Below, piece after piece: positions 8,705 through 16,773 of a stretch of DNA of 64,000 nucleotides (its first letter is position 1; each line of letters starts with the position of its first letter). The notes beneath the pieces were generated by a model that saw only the letters and a program-made list of their open reading frames with translations, did not search any database and was not told the DNA's origin. The stretch lies in the NCBI RefSeq assembly GCF_039544105.1, contig NZ_BAABLA010000025.1; one strand, given 5' to 3'. Made by a program: the position numbers and the translations under genes. This DNA is from Haloechinothrix_A salitolerans. GTDB taxonomy: Bacteria > Actinomycetota > Actinomycetes > Mycobacteriales > Pseudonocardiaceae.

Positions 8705-8965
8705 GTGGCCAACATCAAGTCCCAAATCAAGCGCATCAGGACCAACGAAGAGGCGCGGCAGCGCAACCAGGCCGTCAAGTCCTCGGTGAAGACGGCGATC
8801 CGTAAGTTCCGTGAGGCGGCCGCGGCCGGCGACAAGGACAAGGCCATCGAGCTGCAGCGCGCCGCGGCCAGGAAGCTGGACAAGGCGGCCAGCAAGGGCG
8901 TCATCCACAGGAACCAGGCCGCGAACAAAAAGTCGGCCATGGCCAAGCGGGTCGAATCGCTGTAA
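8705..8965 (+). CDS. rpsT: 30S ribosomal protein S20
   Basis: An 86-residue lysine/arginine-rich protein of standard S20 length with the family hallmarks MANIKSQIKRIRTNEEARQR at the start, SSVKTAIRKF in the middle, and KGVIHRNQAANKKSAMAKRV at the end. It binds the 5' and 3' domains of 16S rRNA during early 30S assembly. The start codon is GTG, preceded by a strong GAGGAGG. It is followed by a strong intrinsic terminator and faces holA convergently, the usual actinobacterial arrangement. Confidence 0.97.
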   Translation: MANIKSQIKRIRTNEEARQRNQAVKSSVKTAIRKFREAAAAGDKDKAIELQRAAARKLDKAASKGVIHRNQAANKKSAMAKRVESL

Positions 8966-8980
8966 CGGCGTTCGCGCAAC

Positions 8981-9009
8981 GGGGCACGTCGCTGACGTGC
9001 CCCTTTTTT
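8981..9009 (+). terminator. Intrinsic terminator of rpsT
   Basis: A perfect 10-bp stem (GGGGCACGTC with GACGTGCCCC), a 3-nt loop and six T residues. It starts 15 nt after the rpsT stop codon. This is the clearest rho-independent terminator in the window. Confidence 0.92.
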
Positions 9010-9085
9010 CGTGTGGTGCCCCCTGAGCGACCAACTGAACCGGACACTTCAACCCGTTGCGTCTTCGCTCGCGACGCGCTCGACG

Positions 9086-10084
9086 TCAGCGCCGGTTCCG
9101 TGCCGCGAGCAGCTTGAGCGCGGCCCGCTCCAGGGCGTAGTCCGGATCGGCCGCGGCGCCCTTCACCTCGGCGTTGAGGGTCGCGACGATTCGCATCGAC
9201 TCCCGCAGCGCCTCCGTGCTCCACCCTCGCACCTGGCTCTGCGCCTTGCGGATCTTCCACGGCGGCATACCCAGCTCACCGGCCATGTGGTTCGGGTTGC
9301 CCCTGCCCGCCGCCGACACCCGTGCGACCGTCCGCACCGCATCGGCGAAGGCGTCCGCGATCAACACGTGCGGCACGCCGATCTGCAGCGCCCACCGCAG
9401 CGACTCCATGGCCGCGGCCTCGTCGCCCGCGACGACCTTCTCCGCGACGGCGAAGCCGGTGACCTCCGCACGTCCCCGGTGGTAGCGGCGCACCGCTTGC
9501 TCGTCGACCTTCCCGCCGGAGTCCGCGACCAGCTGCGACGCGGCGGCGGACAGTTCCCGCAGATCAGACCCGACGGCGTCGAGCAGCGCGCTCACTCCGC
9601 CCGCGTCGATGCCGCCACCGGCGCGCTTCACCTCGGCGCGCACGAACGACTCCCGGTCCGACTGCTTCGTGAGCTTGTTGCACTCGGCGACCGCCGCACC
9701 CGCCTTTCGCAGTGCCTTCGGCAGGTCTTTGGCCGCCTTGCTGCGCCCGCCACCGCTGTGCACCACGATCAGCGTGACGCCATCGGCCGGGTCCGCGAGA
9801 TACGACTGGAGCGCGTCCGCCGTGTCCTGCCCGATGTCCTGCGCCGCCTCGATCACGATGATCCTGCCCTCGCTGAACAGCGTGGGACTGGCCAGTTCGA
9901 GCAGCACCGGCGCGGTCAGCTCGGACGCTCGCAACGTCGTCGCCTCAGACGTCGGGTCCACGGCGCGCGCGGCCTCGATGGCGGCCCGCACCGCCCGTTC
10001 CACCAGCAGCGGTTCGTCACCGAGCACGAGGTGCAGCGGCGCGGTGTCCTTCGACGTCTTCTGGGACTTCGCGGCGGAGCTCAC
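9086..10084 (-). CDS. holA: DNA polymerase III subunit delta
   Basis: A 332-residue clamp-loader delta subunit. Seen: the N-terminal LHLVLGDEPLLVERAVRAAI, the acidic AAA-like segment ASPTLFSEGRIIVIEAAQDI, and the C-terminal collar region with GMPPWKIRKAQSQVRGW, typical of HolA. It opens the beta clamp within the clamp-loader complex. The GTG start at 10084 has TAGATT 6 nt upstream, which suggests leaderless transcription. In many actinobacteria comEC directly precedes holA; here the upstream neighbour is the riboswitch-thrC unit, so the competence-type genes are absent or lie elsewhere. Confidence 0.93.
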   Translation of the reverse strand: MSSAAKSQKTSKDTAPLHLVLGDEPLLVERAVRAAIEAARAVDPTSEATTLRASELTAPVLLELASPTLFSEGRIIVIEAAQDIGQDTADALQSYLADPADGVTLIVVHSGGGRSKAAKDLPKALRKAGAAVAECNKLTKQSDRESFVRAEVKRAGGGIDAGGVSALLDAVGSDLRELSAAASQLVADSGGKVDEQAVRRYHRGRAEVTGFAVAEKVVAGDEAAAMESLRWALQIGVPHVLIADAFADAVRTVARVSAAGRGNPNHMAGELGMPPWKIRKAQSQVRGWSTEALRESMRIVATLNAEVKGAAADPDYALERAALKLLAARNRR

Positions 10085-10245
10085 GCGCCCAATCTACGAC
10101 CTAGACGGAGACGTCGTCCCAGCCGCCTCAACATCAACTGTGGCGGGACCCACGTCGACAGAGCCTGGCACCGCATGGCGCGACCGATGCCGCGTACCGT
10201 AACGTGTACTGCCAGACGCCCACAGCGGCGCACAACTGAATACCG

Positions 10246-10372
10246 CTCATCCAGAGGGGCAGAGGGAACGGCCCTGCGAAGCCCCGGCAACCGGCGTCAG
10301 CCCGTCATCTCGATCCAGCGAGGTAGCTGACGACATCGGTGCCAATTCCGGCCCAGTAGTGGGACAGATGAG
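10246..10372 (+). ncRNA. S-adenosylmethionine (S-box type) riboswitch upstream of thrC
   Basis: The segment carries the conserved S-box core: CTCATCCAGAG at the 5' end, a GGCAGAGGGAACGGCCC-like P2 strand, TGCGAAGCCCCGGCAACC, and GGTGCCAATTCC further on. The ends pair as P1: CTCATC at 10246-10251 with GATGAG at 10367-10372. The 3' P1 strand runs directly into the AGGAGAGG ribosome binding site of thrC. This suggests that SAM binding (P1 formed) hides the ribosome binding site. The class (SAM-I versus the actinobacterial SAM-IV variant) is not resolved by eye. Confidence 0.85.
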
Positions 10373-10385
10373 GAGAGGACCTCGC

Positions 10386-11660
10386 ATGACAACAACCTTC
10401 GGCGCCCCCAGCACGCTTCGCTCCGGCTCGGATGTGGATCTCGGTCCCGCCGTCGAGCTCGTGTCCAAGGAAGAGGGCCACCGCCAGCCGCTCGCCCCCG
10501 AGTTCGTTTCCGCCGAGGACTTCTCCCCGCTCGAGGTCGCCTACGACTTCGGTCGGATCACCCGCGAAGAGATCGAGGCGGGCCCGCGCAACATCTGGCG
10601 CTACAAGCGACTGCTGCCGGTGCCGTCGAACGTCGAGGAGATCCCGAACACCGAGCCCGGCTGTACCAAACTGATCCGCGCCGACCGGCTGGCCGCTGAG
10701 CTGGGCGTCAAGCGGATCTGGGTCAAGGACGACACCGGCAACCCGACGCACTCGTTCAAGGACCGCGTCGTCGCCGTCGCGCTCGCCGCCGCCCGCGAGT
10801 TCGGCTTCCAGGTGCTGGCCTGCCCGTCCACCGGCAACCTCGCCAACGCCGTCGCCGCCGCCGCTGCTCGCGCGGGCTGGGACTCGGTCGTGCTGATCCC
10901 GTCCTCGCTGGAACGCGCCAAGGTGCTGACCACGGCCGTCTACGACGGCTCGCTGATCGCCATCGACGGCAACTACGACGACGTCAACCGCCTGGCCACC
11001 GAACTCGCCGCCGAGAACGAGACCTGGGCGTTCGTCAACGTCAACGTCCGGCCGTACTACTCCGAGGGCTCGAAGACGCTGGCTTACGAGGTCGCCGAGC
11101 AGCTCGGCTGGCGCATCCCGGAGCAGATCGTGGTGCCGATCGCGTCCGGCTCGCAGCTCACCAAGGTCGACAAGGGCTTCAAGGAGCTCGGCGAGGTCGG
11201 CCTTGTCGATCCGACGCCGTACAAGGTGTTCGGTGCGCAGGCCACCGGTTGCTCCCCCGTCTCGCACGCCTTCAAGAGCGGCCACGACGTCGTGCAGCCG
11301 GTCAAGCCGGACACCATCGCCCGCTCGCTGGCGATCGGTAACCCCGCGGACGGCCCGTACGTGCTGGACACCGTCAGCCGCACCGGTGGCTCGATCGAGG
11401 ACGTCACCGACGAGGAGGTCGTCGCGGGCATCCGCCTGCTCGCCCGCACCGAGGGCATCTTCGCCGAGACCGCGGGCGGCGTGACCGTCGCGACGGCGAA
11501 GAAGCTCATCGAAGCGGGCAAGATCGACCCAGACGCCGAGACGGTGCTGCTCATCACCGGCGACGGCCTCAAGACCCTGGACGCCGTCGAGGACCACATC
11601 GGCCCCAAGGCCACGGTGCCGCCGAACGTCGACGCGGTGACGAAGGTCCTTCGCGGCTGA
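10386..11660 (+). CDS. thrC: Threonine synthase
   Basis: A 424-residue PLP enzyme that converts O-phospho-L-homoserine to threonine. Seen: the PLP-lysine region KDDTGNPTHSFKDRVVAVAL, the phosphate loop CPSTGNLANAVAAAAARAG, and GDGLKTLDAVEDH near the C-terminus. It is the longer, SAM-site-like threonine synthase form with an N-terminal ~80-residue extension. The ATG at 10386 follows AGGAGAGG by 7 nt. A SAM riboswitch precedes it, linking threonine synthesis to methionine/SAM status; both pathways share homoserine. A 10-bp terminator hairpin follows the stop codon. Confidence 0.95.
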   Translation: MTTTFGAPSTLRSGSDVDLGPAVELVSKEEGHRQPLAPEFVSAEDFSPLEVAYDFGRITREEIEAGPRNIWRYKRLLPVPSNVEEIPNTEPGCTKLIRADRLAAELGVKRIWVKDDTGNPTHSFKDRVVAVALAAAREFGFQVLACPSTGNLANAVAAAAARAGWDSVVLIPSSLERAKVLTTAVYDGSLIAIDGNYDDVNRLATELAAENETWAFVNVNVRPYYSEGSKTLAYEVAEQLGWRIPEQIVVPIASGSQLTKVDKGFKELGEVGLVDPTPYKVFGAQATGCSPVSHAFKSGHDVVQPVKPDTIARSLAIGNPADGPYVLDTVSRTGGSIEDVTDEEVVAGIRLLARTEGIFAETAGGVTVATAKKLIEAGKIDPDAETVLLITGDGLKTLDAVEDHIGPKATVPPNVDAVTKVLRG

Positions 11661-11676
11661 CCTAGGCAGGATCCGC

Positions 11677-11703
11677 GACACGGCGCCCAATGAGCGCCGT
11701 GTC
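11677..11703 (+). terminator. Hairpin downstream of thrC, also first unit of a repeat cluster
   Basis: GACACGGCGC pairs perfectly with GCGCCGTGTC across a 7-nt loop, 16 nt after the thrC stop. There is no T run. The 3' arm has the GCCGTGTC core of the repeat units that follow, so the hairpin may be part of that repeat element as well as a terminator. Confidence 0.5.
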
Positions 11704-11798
11704 CCCACTTCCCGACGCCGTGTCCCGCACTCAGAACACTGTGTCCCACTTCCCGACGCCGTGTTCCTCACTCACGACGCTGTGTCGCCATCCTGACC
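11694..11798. repeat. Cluster of ~20-21-bp intergenic repeats (copy 1)
   Basis: About five adjacent degenerate units with the core GACGCCGTGTCCC or GAACACTGTGTCCC, one every 20-21 bp with no spacers. Each core has dyad character (GACAC/GTGTC, GAAC/GTTC). The same family recurs near 22352 and 28618. It lies between thrC and the TetR-type regulator gene. Confidence 0.75.
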
Positions 11799-11808
11799 AG
11801 TCAGCCGC

Positions 11809-11861
11809 GCACGATTTCGCGATTTATTGCACCCTCGCAAGTAATCGTGCTAGCTTGCACG
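11809..11861. promoter_or_regulatory. Nested palindromes and leaderless promoter of the TetR-type gene
   Basis: GCACGATT at 11809 is mirrored by AATCGTGC at 11843, and CGTGC-TAGCTT-GCACG spans 11846-11861. The TAGCTT in the second palindrome is a TAnnnT hexamer ending 6 nt before the GTG at 11863. The palindromes are good candidates for autoregulation by the TetR protein. Confidence 0.5.
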
Positions 11862-11862
11862 C

Positions 11863-12513
11863 GTGGTTGGTCCAAATGGAGCAAAACTAGAGCGTAGCGG
11901 CTCGGGCGAAGGCACCCAGCTGTCCCGCCAGTTGCGGGACGCCACGCCCAAACCCGATGCGCTCACCGCGTTCAAGCTCGCCCGCCGGACATTTCTGGCA
12001 GGCGAAAAGGTCGACATGCAGCACCTGTTAGCCGAGCTGCGGGTGGACCGCGCGACGCTGTTCCGCTGGGTTGGTAACCGCGACCAACTGCTGGCCGAAG
12101 TGATCTGGTCGCTCACCGAGCCGACCTTTCATAGAGCCGTCGCCGAGGCCAACGGGACCGGGCCGGAACGGATCGTCGACGCGATCACTCGTTTCGTCCG
12201 AGCGGTCATCGACGCGGACTTCTTCGTCGCGTACATGCGTCGAGAACAGCGGCGTGCCCTGCGGCTGCTCACCACAAGGGCGACCCAGTTCCAGCACCGG
12301 CTGGTCGCCGAGATCGAAACCTTTCTGGCACAGGAGAAGGCCGCCAGTGGCCTGAGCTACCCCCTGCCCATTCACGATCTCGCTTACGTCATCACCCGTA
12401 TCGCCGAGTCCTATGTCTATGCGGATCTCATCACCGGCGAGGTCCCCGACGCGGACAGGGCCGAGGCCGCGTTCAGCGCGTTGCTTGGCATCGGCCCTGG
12501 CGAACATCCCTGA
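11863..12513 (+). CDS. TetR-family transcriptional regulator (QsdR-like)
   Basis: A 216-residue regulator. The HTH lies at residues ~45-85 (FLAGEKVDMQHLLAELRVDR, then ATLFRWVGNRDQLLAEVIWS). The ATLFRWVG-x-RDQLL form and the following WSLTEP match QsdR-type TetR proteins. The C-terminal ligand domain is helical. The GTG start lies 6 nt after TAGCTT with no ribosome binding site, so leaderless. The lipase gene begins 10 nt after its stop, in the same direction, so the regulator probably controls its own operon. The ligand is unknown; in Rhodococcus, QsdR controls a lactonase gene, but that substrate should not be assumed here. Confidence 0.8.
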   Translation: MVGPNGAKLERSGSGEGTQLSRQLRDATPKPDALTAFKLARRTFLAGEKVDMQHLLAELRVDRATLFRWVGNRDQLLAEVIWSLTEPTFHRAVAEANGTGPERIVDAITRFVRAVIDADFFVAYMRREQRRALRLLTTRATQFQHRLVAEIETFLAQEKAASGLSYPLPIHDLAYVITRIAESYVYADLITGEVPDADRAEAAFSALLGIGPGEHP

Positions 12514-12523
12514 AGGAGTCACC

Positions 12524-13588
12524 ATGAAATTCGCCAAGCGCGGCACCATCGCGACCGTGTCGATGTTGCTCGCCGCTAGCGCATCACTCGTCGCGGTGGG
12601 ACCGGCGAGCGCGGTCGGGACAGAGTCTGTCGGGACAGAGTCAGTCGAGACACGGGAGTTCGCCCCGGTGAACCGGCCCGGCCCCCCGCTATCCGTGCCG
12701 AAGCGCCGCCTGGCCAAGAGCGTGCGATGCACCCCCGACGCGCCCCGCGCCAAGCGCGGCGTGGCGCTGTTCGTGCACGGCACCACGGTCACCCCACGGG
12801 AGAACTTCGGGTGGAACTGGTTCCCCGCGATGGACAAGCTCGACTGGCCCTACTGCTCGGTGAAGATGCCCAACAACGCGATGAGCGACATTCAGGTTTC
12901 AGCCGAGTACGTGGTGCACGCGATCCGGCACGTGTACCGGCGCAGTGGCCGCGAGGTCGACGTCCTCGGACACAGCCAGGGCGGCAACGTCCCGCGCTTC
13001 GCGCTGCGGTTCTGGCCTGACACCCGACGCATGGTCGACGACTACATCGGGTTCGCCGCGACCAACCACGGCTCGCTCTCCGTCAACACCATGTGCCCGC
13101 CGATCGCGGGGTGCGCACCAGCCTTGTGGCAGCAGACCCTCAACTCCAACTACGTGCGGGCCATGAACTCCCACCAGGAGACCTTCGCCGGAATCTCCTA
13201 CACCAACGTCTACACGCGCACCGACGAGTTCGTGCAACCCAACCTCGACGACACCGGAACCAGCTCCCTGCGTGGCGGCGGAGGTGCGATCACCAACATC
13301 GCCATCCAAGACGTCTGCCCGGCCAACCTCACCAGCGAACACATCGCGGTTGGCACCTACGACCCCACCGCCTACGCCATCGCCATCGACGCCCTCACCC
13401 ACACCGGACCCGCGAAACCGGCACGCGTCCCCGGCTCGGCGTGCACCCAGCAGTTCATGCCCGGGGTCAACCCGGCCGAATTCCCCGGCAACTACGCCAG
13501 CACCATGAACACCATCGCCAATCAACTCGTCACCTATCCCCGCGTCAGCGCCGAACCCCCGCTCAAGCCCTACGTCTTCGCGAGGTGA
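12524..13588 (+). CDS. Secreted lipase/esterase of alpha/beta-hydrolase fold
   Basis: A 354-residue protein with a clear Sec signal peptide (basic MKFAKRG, hydrophobic TIATVSMLLAASASLVAV, cleavage near ASA-VG at residue ~30). The mature part has LFVHGTTVTPRENFGWNW, the nucleophile motif GHSQGG near residue 150, an Asp candidate in YTRTDEFVQP and a His candidate in TSEHIAVG, giving a full triad. The overall pattern resembles CalB-like/lipase class 2 enzymes. Several paired cysteines fit an extracellular protein. The ATG follows GAAGGAG. It shares an operon with the QsdR-like regulator. Short VGTES repeats follow the signal peptide. Confidence 0.85.
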   Translation: MKFAKRGTIATVSMLLAASASLVAVGPASAVGTESVGTESVETREFAPVNRPGPPLSVPKRRLAKSVRCTPDAPRAKRGVALFVHGTTVTPRENFGWNWFPAMDKLDWPYCSVKMPNNAMSDIQVSAEYVVHAIRHVYRRSGREVDVLGHSQGGNVPRFALRFWPDTRRMVDDYIGFAATNHGSLSVNTMCPPIAGCAPALWQQTLNSNYVRAMNSHQETFAGISYTNVYTRTDEFVQPNLDDTGTSSLRGGGGAITNIAIQDVCPANLTSEHIAVGTYDPTAYAIAIDALTHTGPAKPARVPGSACTQQFMPGVNPAEFPGNYASTMNTIANQLVTYPRVSAEPPLKPYVFAR

Positions 13589-13619
13589 TCACACGAGGCG
13601 AGTACGACGTGCCCGGGGC

Positions 13620-14372
13620 TTAGAACGGCGACGTGCCCTCCGCCAGGGCGGACAGCGCACCGGAGATCCGGGCCTGGGCCAGCCGCCACAGCCCGGTACC
13701 CAGCGACACCCGTGCGACGCCAAGTTTGGCGAGCATCGCCAGGTCTGGTCCGTCGGGCAGGTACGTCGCGTTCACCGGCGCCGGGCTCACCGCGGACACG
13801 AACTCGCCCAGCACCTCAGCGGAGCGAACATGGATCGGATACACGCAGTCGGCGCCCGCGTCCAGGTAGGCGCGGGCCCGTTCGATGGCGTCCGGCAGAG
13901 CGGCGCGTTCCTCCTCGACGCCACGAGCGTCAAGGAACGAGTCGATCCTGGCGTTCACGACCAGCAGGTCACCGGAGTGCTCCTTCAACCCCGCTAGAAA
14001 CGCGGCGTTCTCCGAGGCGGAACGCCGCCTGCCCTCCTGCTGGTCGGTGTCCTCGATGTTGCATCCGGCGGCGTCCGTCTCGGCCAGCCGGTCAGACAAC
14101 TCCAGCGCCGACAGCCCGTAGCCGGACTCGACGTCGACGGTCAGCGGGACGTCGACAGCCGCGGTGATCCGAGCCGCGACGTCGAACATCTCGTCCGGTG
14201 ACGCCTGCTCGCCATCGGCATAACCCAACGAGGCGGCGACGGCGGCCGAACTGGTCGCGACCACCGGGAACCCAGCGTCAACGACAAGCCGAGCGGTGTC
14301 GGCGTCCCAGGCATTCGGCAGCACCAGCGGATCACCGGGTACGTGCAGGGCGCGCAACCGCTGTGCGCTCAT
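13620..14372 (-). CDS. Isocitrate lyase/PEP mutase-family enzyme
   Basis: A 250-residue single TIM barrel of the PEP mutase/2-methylisocitrate lyase superfamily. Seen: LVLPNAWDADTARLV, VPLTVDVESGYG (metal-binding region), and CNIEDTDQQEGRRR. The shorter length and the absence of the isocitrate lyase KKCGH motif put it in the broad phosphonomutase-like group of unknown substrate. The start at 14372 is supported by GGGGAG 4 nt upstream; an in-frame ATG 21 nt earlier is weaker. It points away from the acyl-CoA genes to its right and has no partner gene. Confidence 0.82.
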   Translation of the reverse strand: MSAQRLRALHVPGDPLVLPNAWDADTARLVVDAGFPVVATSSAAVAASLGYADGEQASPDEMFDVAARITAAVDVPLTVDVESGYGLSALELSDRLAETDAAGCNIEDTDQQEGRRRSASENAAFLAGLKEHSGDLLVVNARIDSFLDARGVEEERAALPDAIERARAYLDAGADCVYPIHVRSAEVLGEFVSAVSPAPVNATYLPDGPDLAMLAKLGVARVSLGTGLWRLAQARISGALSALAEGTSPF

Positions 14373-14426
14373 GGTCTCCCCTCTCGTCGACATGTGATGC
14401 TCTGTTAGCGGATCAGCGACGCACTG

Positions 14427-15389
14427 TCAGTCCCGTAACGCGGCCAGCAACTCGTCGGCGGCCGAGTACGGGTCGATCTCCGCATCGACCACCCGTTTGC
14501 TCAGCAACTCCAGTGCCTCACCGCCGCGCAGGTCGGCGAGCTCGGCGCGGAGCTGCCGCATCGCTATCGCCTCAACCTCGGTCTGTGCGCGGGCGAGGCG
14601 TCGTCGGGTGAGCTCGCCGCTGGACTCCAACCACTCCCAGTGCTCGGTGAGAGCGCCCATCAGGTCGTCGGCACCGTCGCCGGTAGTAGCGACGGTTGGC
14701 ACAATCGGCTGTCGCCACGAGGCACCACGAACTCCCCTGCGACTGAGCGCGATCATGTTCTTGACGTCTTTGATCGTGGCGTCGGCACCGTCGCGATCGG
14801 CCTTGTTCACGACGAACAGGTCCGCGATCTCGAGCACGCCCGCCTTCGCGGCCTGAATGCCGTCACCCATGCCTGGCGCGAGCAGCACCATGACCGAGTC
14901 CGCGAGCGTGACCACGTCCACTTCGGACTGACCGACGCCAACGGTCTCGATCAGCACGACGTCGAAACCCGCCGCGTCGAGCACACGCACCGACTGCGGC
15001 GTCGCCAACGTGAGGCCACCCAGATGGCCGCGCGTCGCCATCGAACGGATGAACACGCCCTCATCGGTGGCGTGCTCGGTCATCCGGATTCGGTCACCGA
15101 GCAGCGCTCCACCGGAGAACGGCGACGACGGGTCGATCGCCAGCACCGCGACCCGCTTGCCCCGCGCCCGCAACGCGCCGAGCAGCATCGACGTCGTCGT
15201 GGACTTGCCAACACCGGGCGGCCCGGTCAAGCCGATCACCCACGCGTTACCGATGTGCGGGGTCAGCTCCCGCAACACGTCACGCAACGCGGGGTGGGCG
15301 TCCTCGACCAGCGAGAGCAGCCGCGCCACCGCGCGCGGCTGCCCCTCACGGGCATGGCCAACCAGGTCCTCGATGTCCAGCGAGGTCAC
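14427..15389 (-). CDS. meaB: Methylmalonyl-CoA mutase-associated GTPase (MeaB/ArgK)
   Basis: A 320-residue G3E-type GTPase. Seen: P-loop GLTGPPGVGKSTTTSML, the switch segment DPSSPFSGGALLGDRIRM, DVVLIETVGVGQSEVDV, and base-recognition NKADRDG. MeaB loads and protects B12-dependent methylmalonyl-CoA mutase. The GTG at 15389 has GAAAGGA upstream; longer readings add a compositionally odd N-terminus. The mutase genes themselves are not in the window, but the neighbouring thiolase, epimerase and crotonyl-CoA reductase fit the same acyl-CoA metabolism. It lies 55 nt after the thiolase, same strand. Confidence 0.93.
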   Translation of the reverse strand: MTSLDIEDLVGHAREGQPRAVARLLSLVEDAHPALRDVLRELTPHIGNAWVIGLTGPPGVGKSTTTSMLLGALRARGKRVAVLAIDPSSPFSGGALLGDRIRMTEHATDEGVFIRSMATRGHLGGLTLATPQSVRVLDAAGFDVVLIETVGVGQSEVDVVTLADSVMVLLAPGMGDGIQAAKAGVLEIADLFVVNKADRDGADATIKDVKNMIALSRRGVRGASWRQPIVPTVATTGDGADDLMGALTEHWEWLESSGELTRRRLARAQTEVEAIAMRQLRAELADLRGGEALELLSKRVVDAEIDPYSAADELLAALRD

Positions 15390-15444
15390 GAAATCCTTTC
15401 CGGTACGCGGCGGGCCAGGGCTGGTCAGGGCAGCGGAGCAAGCG

Positions 15445-16626
15445 TTACGGCACGCGGACGACGAGCGCGTCGCCCTGGCCACCGCCACCGCAGAGGGCGC
15501 CGACACCGGTACCGCCACCACGGCGACGCAGCTCGTGCACCAGGTGCACGATCAGGCGAGCACCGGACGCCCCGATCGGGTGACCGAGGGCGATCGCGCC
15601 ACCGTTGACGTTGACCTTGTCCTCGGCGATTCCCAGCTCGCGCGTGGACACCAGACCGACGGCGGCGAACGCCTCGTTGATCTCCAGCAGGTCCACCGCA
15701 CCGATGTCGATGCCCTGCTTGGCCAGCGCGGCCTTGGTGGCGTTGGCGGGCTGCTCGTGCAGGCTGGCGTCCGGGCCGGCGACGACGCCGTGCGCGCCGA
15801 TCTCCGCCAAGGGCTCGACGCCAAGCTCGGCGGCCTTCGCGGCGCTCATGACGACGACAGCGGCGGCACCGTCGGAGATCTGCGAGGCCGAACCCGCCGT
15901 GATGGTGCCGTCGGAGGAGAACGCCGGGCGCAGCTTGGCCAGGCCGTCGGCGGTGGTATCGCCCCGTACCCCCTCGTCGGTGGTGAACGTCGTCGGCTCG
16001 CCCTTGCGCTGCGGGATGGACACCGGCGCCAGCTCGGCCTCGAACCGCCCCTCGGCGATGGCGGCCGCGGCTTTCTGGTGCGAGGCGGCGGCGAAGGCGT
16101 CCTGCTCATCGCGGTTCAGGCCGTAGCGGGAGTTGTATTTCTCGGTCGACGAGCCCATGGCGACCTGGTCGAACGCGCAGAACAGGCCGTCATAGGCCAT
16201 GTGGTCGACCAGCGTCGTGTCGCCGTACTTGAATCCGGAGCGCGACTTCGGCAGCAGGTGCGGAGCCTGCGTCATCGACTCCTGACCACCGGCGACGACG
16301 ATGTCGAACTCGCCCGCCCTGATGAGCTGGTCGGCGAGCGCGATGGCGTCAAGGCCGGACAGGCAGACCTTGTTCACCGTCAGCGCCGGGACGTCCATCG
16401 GGATGCCCGCGTTCACGGCGGCCTGGCGGGCGGGGATCTGACCGGCTCCAGCGGTCAGCACCTGACCCATGATCGTGTACTGGACCGCGTCGGGTGAGAC
16501 CCCGGCGCGCTCCAGCGCCGCCTTGATGGCGACCCCACCGAGCTGCGCGCCCGAGAAATCCTTCAACGACCCCAGTAGACGTCCGATCGGGGTGCGAGCG
16601 GCACCAACAATCACGGATCCGGCCAC
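15445..16626 (-). CDS. Acetyl-CoA C-acetyltransferase (acetoacetyl-CoA thiolase)
   Basis: A 393-residue thiolase of normal biosynthetic-thiolase length. Catalytic residues are visible: nucleophile Cys88 in NKVCLSGLDAI, His in NGGAIALGHPIGASG, and the second Cys in GALCGGGGQG. It condenses two acetyl-CoA to acetoacetyl-CoA, the first step of the ethylmalonyl-CoA and PHB routes. The start is GTG at 16626 with GGAGG upstream. It probably forms an operon with meaB and is divergent from the epimerase gene. Confidence 0.93.
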   Translation of the reverse strand: MAGSVIVGAARTPIGRLLGSLKDFSGAQLGGVAIKAALERAGVSPDAVQYTIMGQVLTAGAGQIPARQAAVNAGIPMDVPALTVNKVCLSGLDAIALADQLIRAGEFDIVVAGGQESMTQAPHLLPKSRSGFKYGDTTLVDHMAYDGLFCAFDQVAMGSSTEKYNSRYGLNRDEQDAFAAASHQKAAAAIAEGRFEAELAPVSIPQRKGEPTTFTTDEGVRGDTTADGLAKLRPAFSSDGTITAGSASQISDGAAAVVVMSAAKAAELGVEPLAEIGAHGVVAGPDASLHEQPANATKAALAKQGIDIGAVDLLEINEAFAAVGLVSTRELGIAEDKVNVNGGAIALGHPIGASGARLIVHLVHELRRRGGGTGVGALCGGGGQGDALVVRVP

Positions 16627-16760
16627 AACTAGCCTCCAAGTCTCTGCGTGCTCCTCCTAGCGACCATACCGGTAGCGAACGGCGGCACGAAGCATCCGTG
16701 AGCACGACCGCTTCCGGTAACCGGTGGGACAATCCGACAGGCGTGGGCAACCCGTAGGGA

Positions 16761-16766
16761 TAACCT
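16761..16766 (+). promoter_or_regulatory. -10 hexamer of a probable leaderless promoter for mce
   Basis: TAACCT ends 7 nt before the ATG at 16774, with no ribosome binding site between. Confidence 0.45.
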
Positions 16767-16773
16767 GACAACC

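Noticed and set aside
9005..9085. Possible mobile-element remnant between rpsT and holA (GACCAACTGAACCGGACA)
   Set aside because: Only one short shared motif with other sites; not enough to call an element, so mentioned only as part of the 49170 finding.
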